Positions 57,338 to 64,000 of a stretch of 64,000 bases of DNA are shown here, one piece after another. This DNA is from Imbricaverruca yamaguchii (lineage: Eukaryota > Arthropoda > Thecostraca > Neoverrucidae). The translations under genes were made by a program, and so were the position numbers. Where the stretch lies: contig JAOTOL010001337.1 in assembly GCA_034440575.1 (NCBI GenBank), positions 580,001 through 644,000 on the forward strand, written 5' to 3'. The notes beneath the pieces are model-generated. The model searched no databases and had not been told where the DNA came from. It saw nothing but the letters and a program-made list of their open reading frames with translations. Every line of letters begins with the position of its first letter. Position 1 is the stretch's first letter.

Positions 57338-58317
57338 CATAGCGAAGAAATTTGCCACCATTGCGGCTGCTCAACATTTTTTTTATAGTCTATTGCACGG
57401 TTTGGAGTAAAAAGGCCCTGCGAAGGATTTTCGTTACAACTGATCTCTTTTCCGGGAGTTCGGGCATTTTTTTTGGTGTTGGGGTTGGGGGAGTGGGAGT
57501 TCCTGACGCAATTTCTGCGCCCGCAGAGTGACATTACAGGTCGGAATTCATTTTTTGGAAGGCAGTTACGACTTTTGTAGCTCTGCCGGAACATTTTGTG
57601 CTCCCAGTGTGGTGTTCATGGTGCGACATTTTGGAATCCGAAGGTCAGAGTGATTCTCAGCGGCCACGACCCAATCTCGTGTTACCCAGACGTGATTTTC
57701 CAGAACCCTGGGCAAAGGCGTGCACTTGTGAGGCCTTCAGCCTGATACTTTGCGACTCCGGTACTTGATTACTATTCCTGATACTTTGATAACATTTGAG
57801 TGTTTCATTGCGGCTTTCAACGTCCACAGCACGACTTTCTTTTGGCCCAGCATAAATCCAAAGGGCCTAAGTGCGAGCGTTTGGGGCCTCCAGCTTGATG
57901 TTCAGGGCCCTAATCCAACCTTTTGGGTCTCATCGTGATTTTTGGGGCCCGGTCCCACTCTGTAATGCCCGAGCTCAATTTTTTGGGTCCAAGAACGATA
58001 TTTGGCCTGGTATATATCGCATTCCTTAATATCATAAGTCGCTTATATTCGGCTTTTAGGACAAAATATTCCAAAGGCGGAGTAAAATTATATTTTTGCT
58101 ACCTCAATGATGAAGCATTCATGCCGGGTGATTCAATGGTTACGCAGCATGACATTCTTAGTAAATGCGTTCAAAGTAGACCCATGCTGCGGAGACGTCA
58201 TTGGTTTAGGGAGTGTTTTAGCAGCTCAAGAACAGGCAATGCCGACGGCTTCTTTGGATACCCAGGAGCTGATCCCAATGACCTCTATATATAACTCGAC
58301 GGACTAATCGACTTTTC
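57338..58317. other. Unassigned sequence
   Basis: Recurrent TTTTTGGGGCC/TTTTGGGTC phrases between 57,840 and 58,000 suggest an old irregular repeat. No gene is recognisable. Confidence 0.3.
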
Positions 58318-58622
58318 AAAACGGTCACATCGGCTACGCTACCTATGGGAAAAACGGTCCCATCGGCGGCGCTACCTATTGGAAACACGGTCACATCGGC
58401 GGCGCTACATATGGGAAACACGGTCCCATCGGCGGCGCTACCTGTTGGAAACACGGTCACATCGGCGGCGCTACCTATTGGAAACACGGTCACATCGGCG
58501 GCGCTACCTATGGGAAACACGGTCCCATCGGCGGCGCTACCTATTGGAAACACGGTCACATCGGCGGCGCTACATATGGGAAACACGGTCACATCGGCGG
58601 CGCTACATATGGGAAACACGGT
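58318..58622. repeat. 33-bp minisatellite, about nine copies
   Basis: Unit CGGTCACATCGGCGGCGCTA plus CCTATTGGAAACA, with variants at a few fixed positions (CACATC/CCCATC, CTATTGG/ATATGGG). Since 33 is a multiple of 3, every frame repeats every 11 residues. The plus and minus frames are all open, so openness alone does not argue for coding. Confidence 0.95.
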
Positions 58623-59685
58623 GGCCCTGGTGGGCGCGGCCTAGTGCGCTGTGGATGTAAAGCGGTGATGCCGATTTTCAAATGATATTCGTACATGACG
58701 CAAAAACTTTGCTTGATATATATACATATATATAATTTATTCGTCAATTTACTTCACGATGCATGCCCTCCACGTATCGTGGCTATTATTGATAGTCTGG
58801 GTATAACCCACAGATAGTTGCAGCGAAAGGATATATTTGTGGTCAATAGTGGGAGCAGATGTGCATCGAACATTCGTACACCAACACCGTACAATACCCA
58901 TCCATAGCACTGTCTGCCCTACACACACCGTGCCTGCAACTCGAGCTATAAACGAGTAGTTTATAAAAGTGATAGGAAAGCGATGGGGCCTAAGTGTAAG
59001 TTCACAGTGTACACTAGGGTGAAGTGATTTTATGCGTTTTTGTAAAAACGCTGGATGATAAAGTCGAAAACCATGTGTTTGGTTCTAAAAAATGATCTGC
59101 AAAGTTATAAAACAATCCGGGCCGGGAAGCCGCCGCGCCTCAGGGCTTTCTGAGACCGAAAGGACGTTTTCTAACGAACTTGCGGGATAGATCACCATTT
59201 CAGGAATTCATATAATTAGATAGAAAATAAAGAGTTGTTTCATTGCATTCTGCAGTCTTTCATTGACCGCTATGCTAATTTTCACTTCTCTAACTTGAAA
59301 ATTGTGCCCGTCATTACGCAGAGTCTCGTAAGGTGCACCGACCGCAGCGACATCACTGCCCTCTATCGGTGGAAGTGTAAACTGTGGGCATTGGCCGTTT
59401 TTCCCGTTTTAGTTCCTCTCTGTGACAACTGAAGGCAGGGAGGGGGCGGATCTAAGACAGGGTATATTCGGATGGCTGCTATCCCTACAAATAGGCACAC
59501 GAACAGAACGAACTAAGCGCAGTTAGTCCTAAGACCTACTCATCTAAATAAGATCCTGCACCACCATACGACTACGACTTACACACGGCTATCTCTCTGT
59601 CTCTGTCTCTGTCTCACTGTCTATGTCTCTCTCTCTCTCACTCTCTCCCTTTCTCTCTCTCTCCCTATCTCTCTCACATTTACCG
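58623..59685. other. Unassigned sequence with CTCTGT simple repeat
   Basis: A CT-rich simple repeat occupies 59,590-59,677. A short hairpin (GCGTTTTTGTAAAAACGC) lies at 59,034-59,051. No gene is recognisable. Confidence 0.35.
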
Positions 59686-60342
59686 TTACACGAAGGCACT
59701 TTTCTTGGCGGATTTCGGTCTCGCGGCACGACTGGCCTGGCGCGATACGATAATGCCGTGTCGCCTGTCCTCGCCGAAAACACGCGTGGACGCCTCCGTT
59801 ACGAGCCTAACGCATCGCTCGACACTTTGTGCGTGGCATGGGAATGTCGGTAGCGAGAGAGGTTGGTCGACGGCTGACATAATCTCGTCGTTTGACATGT
59901 GAGCGGTAACTGGCGATTCGGTCACCTCGACATGGTCCCATTGAATCATGTCGGTGTATGTGGCCGCCTCCCAGTTCAGTGGGGGCACCCTGAACTGTCG
60001 GCACCGGGATCCCGGGTTACTCCGCGCACTCATGATCAGTTTGACCCCCCTCTCACGGATCGACCTCTCAGCGTCGACAACCATGGCCGCGATTAGGTTC
60101 TCCGGGTGGGCGAACCACGCGTTTCGTTGCACTGAACGTTTCGCCACTGTCTACACTTCAGGTGTCTGTGTCTGAATAAGTCTCATCGTTCTGAAGAGAT
60201 GTCCGACTCCCTGCGTGAAGAGTGGGCGCGCTTTGATGTCGAACCACATAGGGGCATACACCTGCTGGAGAAACTCTGTCATCTTTGTCAGAGCCGGGGT
60301 TGGCGACGCAGTTCTCGTGTACAGTACGAACACTGATGCCAA
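59686..60342 (-). pseudogene. Transposon-associated protein fragment with one in-frame stop
   Basis: The minus strand stays in one frame from 60,342 to the stop at 59,686 (219 codons), broken only by a TAG at 60,153-60,151. Motifs in order: VYAPMWFDIKARP, GVGHLFRTM, QRNAWFAHPENLIAAM, FRVPPLNWEAATYTDMI, VTESP, FPCHAQSVERCVRLVTEAS and GEDRRHGII. I recall the same string of motifs, with HPENLLLAM and FPCHTQAVERCVKLVTEAS, from unannotated multi-copy arthropod and Hydra proteins related to those carrying the FDTTASNTG/ACRHH motifs seen at 11.3-12.4 kb. Function unknown. The upstream end abuts a CR1-like fragment at 60,346. Confidence 0.6.
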
Positions 60343-60345
60343 GAG

Positions 60346-60941
60346 TTAGCCAGAGGGGACATGTCTAATCTGAGTTTCCTTCAAGTAAGATTTGAACTTT
60401 TCCCACATTTCACAGGCATTTAAATTGGAGAATTCTTCTTCCCATCTGATGGCACTTAAAGCCGCTCTCATGCCGTCAAAGTCTGCTCTGTTGAAATTTG
60501 GAACCTTTACCAAATTATCCTTGATATTTTCCCCTACATGTGCCTTGAATCTAACTATGTTATGGTCACTTTTTCCCAGAGTTTCGCCTACAGTCAAGTC
60601 TTGAACCAAATCACTTAAATCCGAGAATACAAGGTCCAAGAATGAACCATGCCTGGTAGGTTCCGATACAAACTGGTGTAAGAACAGGTCCTCTTCAAGG
60701 CATTTCCTGAACATTCTGCATGATGGGAGCCAACACTAGCATTTTCATAACCTTTTAGATTAAAGTCACCAAGAATAAGGCACTTCCTCTTAAAGTTTCT
60801 ACTGATTTCCTCACAAATCACCCTGTCAAGCTCCAGTTGCTGAAAATGTATCAGGGTTCCTGATCGGTAGAAAGCTCCTATTCTCAGAGTATTGCTGTTG
60901 CCTTTTCCTACAGTGACATCAAGCCAAATGGACTTGGTCAA
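60346..60941 (-). mobile_element. CR1-like LINE fragment, endonuclease domain
   Basis: The minus strand starts at SIWLDVTVGKGNSN (60,935), then LILGDFNLKGYEN and, after a frameshift near 60,715, FVSEPTRHGSFLDLVFSD and GKSDHNIVRF, the C-terminal motifs of APE endonucleases (GDFN, SDH). It is truncated at both ends. Its 5' side joins a (TTAGG)n-like tract. Confidence 0.85.
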
Positions 60942-60945
60942 AGGT

Positions 60946-60970
60946 TAGGTTAGGTTAGGTTGGGTTAGGC
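60946..60970 (+). repeat. Short interstitial (TTAGG)n tract
   Basis: GGTTA units, four perfect and then degenerate (GGGTTAGG, GGCTAG). TTAGG is the common arthropod telomere unit. It lies directly at the truncated 5' end of the CR1-like fragment. Confidence 0.85.
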
Positions 60971-60974
60971 TAGA

Positions 60975-61590
60975 TTTAGGTTATGGTATGCTAGTTTAGG
61001 TATCAATTTTCCGCGGGGATATTAGCCTTAGCCTTACCTGAGGCCCCCAGGTAGGGCAAAATTGATCCCCCATACGGCCACGTCATCCACGTCCACCTTC
61101 CATCTTATCCGGCAGGTGGGCAATATTACACGAAGGTACAGAACGGGTAGTTCGTCAACAGCCACTAGATGGCAGGGACAGTTGGTACGGTTTTACGCGC
61201 AATGTATTTCGATAATATCCAGCAATGTGCACTGGAGTACTCCAGCTGACAGGCGTCAGCTATCACGGGAAATGCTTTGACTGGTAGCTTGGGAGACAAC
61301 GCGCCAAAGCTCGGCATGTACGCACATTTCTCAATAATGTTCCCCTACTAGAAGAAATGATAAATTGGGACTTTGGTGATACGAAAAACATGCACACGAA
61401 ACGCCATCTCTGGTTTCCCTTCAAAACGCACAAATCTTTCGCCTTTTACTAAAGATTTCCGTGGAGGGGAGCACTCAAATGAGTATTCCTGTATTTGTTG
61501 CGGTCTCCAATGGAGACCTAATTCTACCAATACGAGAAAAGTGTGCGTGTGTGTCGTAACCGACTTCAGTGGTGAACCTGACGACAGCGT
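60975..61590. other. Unassigned sequence
   Basis: No gene or repeat boundary is visible. Confidence 0.3.
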
Positions 61591-61840
61591 ATCATAAACT
61601 CCACAGGTCGCAACCTCCACAAATTCGACATATCGCAGCGGTCGTAACCTCCACAAGAAGGTTATGACCTGTGGAGGTTGTGACCGCTTCGGAGTTGTGG
61701 AGGTTACGACCTGTGGATGTTATGACCGCTTCGGACTTGTGGAGGTTGCGACCTGTGGAGGTTATGAACTGTGGAGGTTACGACCGCTGCGATGTGTTGA
61801 ATTTGTGGAGGTTGTGACCTGTGGAGGTTATGATACGTCT
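61591..61840. repeat. TGTGGAGGTTAYGACC minisatellite with inverted arms
   Basis: Eight or more CTGTGGAGGTTAYGA units at 16-36 base spacing on the plus strand from 61,668. The preceding stretch (61,596-61,652) carries the reverse complement (CGTAACCTCCACA). Thus 61,600-61,652 can pair with 61,770-61,830, including CGACCGCTGCGAT against ATCGCAGCGGTCG. Confidence 0.8.
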
Positions 61841-62364
61841 CCAACCCGACTGCTGAGCGTTGTGGGGAGGGGCGTATTTCCCCAGTAAATGTTGAAATTA
61901 ATCCCTCGGATTTTTGTTCTCGCATATGCCCAAGTCCATACGTCATGAGTATGATTAGGCCCGGTTCACACTTGGCAATTCGGAGCGTCAAACGTTCGTA
62001 AAACGAAAGGATATCGTACGTCAAACAGAAGATAGAAGTCGTAAAACGAGCGGAATTATACTCACGGTGTTTCCCCGAATGAAGACGTTCGTTTTACGCT
62101 TCGCTACGAACCAATTATGACGCCAATGAGACCATTCTGACTGGTATGTTGATTTGTGAAAATTTGTGAATACTATGATGCAGTGGTAAATAAATTTGTG
62201 AAAAGTATGCAAACCGGCTAATGTGCAATGAATGGCAGGGGTTTTAGTCAAATCACGAATCTCTCCGTAGGAAATCATACATTATCTGTGATCCATTTAT
62301 ATTGCATCATTGTTGAACAAGTGATGTTCAATGCTGTGATAGCCTCAGATGAGCCTTGCTCAGT
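61841..62364. other. Unassigned sequence
   Basis: GTTCGTAAAACGAAAGG (61,993) and CGTTCGTTTTACGC (62,088) form a loose inverted pair, perhaps a small MITE beginning near GGCCCGGTTCACACTTGG. Not supported further. Confidence 0.3.
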
Positions 62365-64000
62365 TCAACTGGATAGCACAAGTTGCATAATATTACATGC
62401 TTCACATATTTTTGCTTTGCTTGGCCATGAAGACTCCCAACAAAAATAGTTGGAACAGCATATGAAGTGGTCAACAGGTGGCAAATGAAATATGACTTTG
62501 ATCAGTGCAAGATAATGCATGTAGGTAGACAGCATTGCGAGTTGGTACTGAGCAAAAGAAGGATTTGGGTGTTGTGGGATATTCCAGACATAAAGATATA
62601 ATGCAAATGTGCAACATTGAGTCACAGGGGCTCTCCTTGGTTGCATTTTGTGGACACCATCGGCTTGTTGCCCATGCTGAACAACAAGTCCCAACATGCC
62701 GAACCATGAGTCTGCAGACAAAATAGATGGGTTAACTTTGCAGCCTACTTTGGGACATCGACTTAAGTGCACCTTGATATAGTGAGGACCAAAATTAACA
62801 TGTACATATTTCAATATACATATCATGCACACATCAGAAAAGCTGGCATCTGTAGTTGGCACTGGACATGCACAAGCAATGCGTTTTGCTCTGAAAATTC
62901 CAAGGAATTGGCATTTACAGCAATGGAACTTATGAATATGTTTTTCACCATCATGCATAACCTGGCAATGGCAAGATGTGCCTGGAGTGTCAGAAATTGT
63001 GAAGGGTTTTTCATGGCTTATAGTAGGCACTTAGAACTCACATGGCCAATTATTGGCTGCCTGGCTTCAGGGATACTTGGAAGATTTTGTCAGGGCTGCG
63101 TACACAGCCCCAAAATATTATTTTCCATCTTGGGTGAACAAGCGTGTTTTTGTTCATGCCAATGAAACACATTTGATTGAATGTACCATCATATGCAAAT
63201 AGAACACATAATATAAAATACTGTAATAGATAGCTTACACAGCTGAGCTGGATAGCACAACTTGCCGAATATTATATGTTTCACATATTTTTCATTTTGT
63301 CATGAAGACTCCCAAGAAAAATAGTTGCATCAGCATGTGAAGTGGTCAAAAAGTGGCAACTTAAATGTAATTTTGATTAGTGTGAAATTATGCATGTAGG
63401 TATACAGTATACCAGGGATGCACACTTGATGGGTGACCAATTACGAGTTGTGACTGAGCAAACAAAGGATTTGGGTGTTGTTGCGGAATATGCCAGACAT
63501 AAAAACCTAACACAGAAGTGCAACATTGAGTCACAGTGGTTCTTCCTGGTTGCATTTTGTGGAAATAATCATATATTTGCCCATTCTGAGCCACATGTCC
63601 CAACATGCCAAACCCTGAGTATGCAGATGAAACAGGTGAGTTAACTTTGCAACCTACCTTGGGACATGAACTTAAGTGCACCTTGACAGAGTGAGGATCA
63701 AAATTAGCATGCACATATTTCAATATGCATATCATGGACACATCAGAAATAGAGAGCATGTGTGGTTGGCACTGCACATGCACAAGCAATGCCTTTGCTC
63801 TGAAAATTCCAATGAAATTGGATTTACAGAAATGGAAATTATGAATATGATTTTCACCATCATGCATAACCTGGCAGTGCCAAGTTGTGTTTGGAGTATC
63901 AGAAATTGTCGAGGGTTTTTCGTTGCTTATAATAGGCACTTATAACTCACTGGGCCAATGATTTTCTACATGGCTATGTTCTTCAGAGATACTTGCAAGA
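62365..64000 (+). repeat. Tandem duplication of about 880 bp, reaching the window end
   Basis: Unit 1 (62,371-about 63,170) and unit 2 (63,249 to the end) share GGATAGCACAAC/GTTGC, TTCACATATTTTT, CATGAAGACTCCCAA and onward at an offset of 878. Each holds a decayed CR1-like RT piece on the plus strand (IMHVG near 62,510 and 63,390, then EQxKDLGVV). The long minus-strand frames (221 and 183 codons) run antisense to this and are not genes. Units are diverged, so the duplication is old. Confidence 0.75.

Noticed and set aside
58318..58622. CRISPR array
   Set aside because: Adjacent 33-bp units without unique spacers, in a eukaryotic context.
62365..63939. Minus-strand frames of 221 and 183 codons that resemble each other
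   Set aside because: Their similarity is explained by the tandem duplication, and they run antisense to a CR1-like fragment; no motif of their own.

Overview
The window reads as nuclear DNA of a repeat-rich animal, most probably an arthropod. Spliced genes with GT-AG introns, a short (TTAGG)n tract at 60,946-60,970, and a mix of BEL/Pao, hAT, CR1-like and I/R1-like elements point that way. Chelicerate or crustacean would both fit; I cannot choose between them from sequence alone. There are no bacterial-type operons and no rRNA genes.

The main organising structure is a very large imperfect inverted duplication. Its left arm runs from about 18,090 to 26,140 and its right arm from about 27,850 to 49,140, around a central spacer of about 1.7 kb. 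Each arm carries one copy of a four-exon C2H2 zinc-finger gene, on the minus strand at left (25,311 to 18,650) and on the plus strand at right (38,190 to 47,735). The first three coding exons have identical lengths in both copies (165, 134 and 140 bp) and compatible phases, giving inferred proteins of 634 and 576 residues. Both genes end early, with decayed zinc fingers beyond the stop. The right arm has been swollen by insertions whose empty sites can be read in the left arm: a 9.3 kb TTAA-flanked piggyBac-like insertion (28,804-38,082), a LINE (about 38,790-40,951) and a hAT element (41,677-44,805) with perfect 20-bp terminal repeats and an 8-bp target duplication. The left arm has its own SINE and (TGTC)n insertions.

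Left of the duplication (1-18,000) lie a 16-bp minisatellite, a degenerate satellite of about 135 bp, two decayed I/R1-like LINEs with RNase H and CCHC tails (about 3,195-5,316 and 5,945-8,760), a third LINE split by about 3.8 kb, a TIR-bounded DNA element (11,137-12,608) carrying a decayed gene of a poorly characterised family, a 180-bp tandem repeat, and a tRNA-derived SINE with a 13-bp target duplication.

Right of the duplication (49,140-64,000) is a complete, apparently young BEL/Pao LTR retrotransposon (50,085-57,332, minus strand). It has 503-bp LTRs that differ at two positions, a GAAGT target duplication, and one 1,870-codon gag-pol frame that begins with a SAP-like motif. After it come a 33-bp minisatellite, a fragment that appears related to the 11-12 kb family, CR1-like fragments and a tandem duplication of about 880 bp reaching the window end.

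Only the zinc-finger pair looks like ordinary host genes; nearly everything else is mobile or repetitive DNA.
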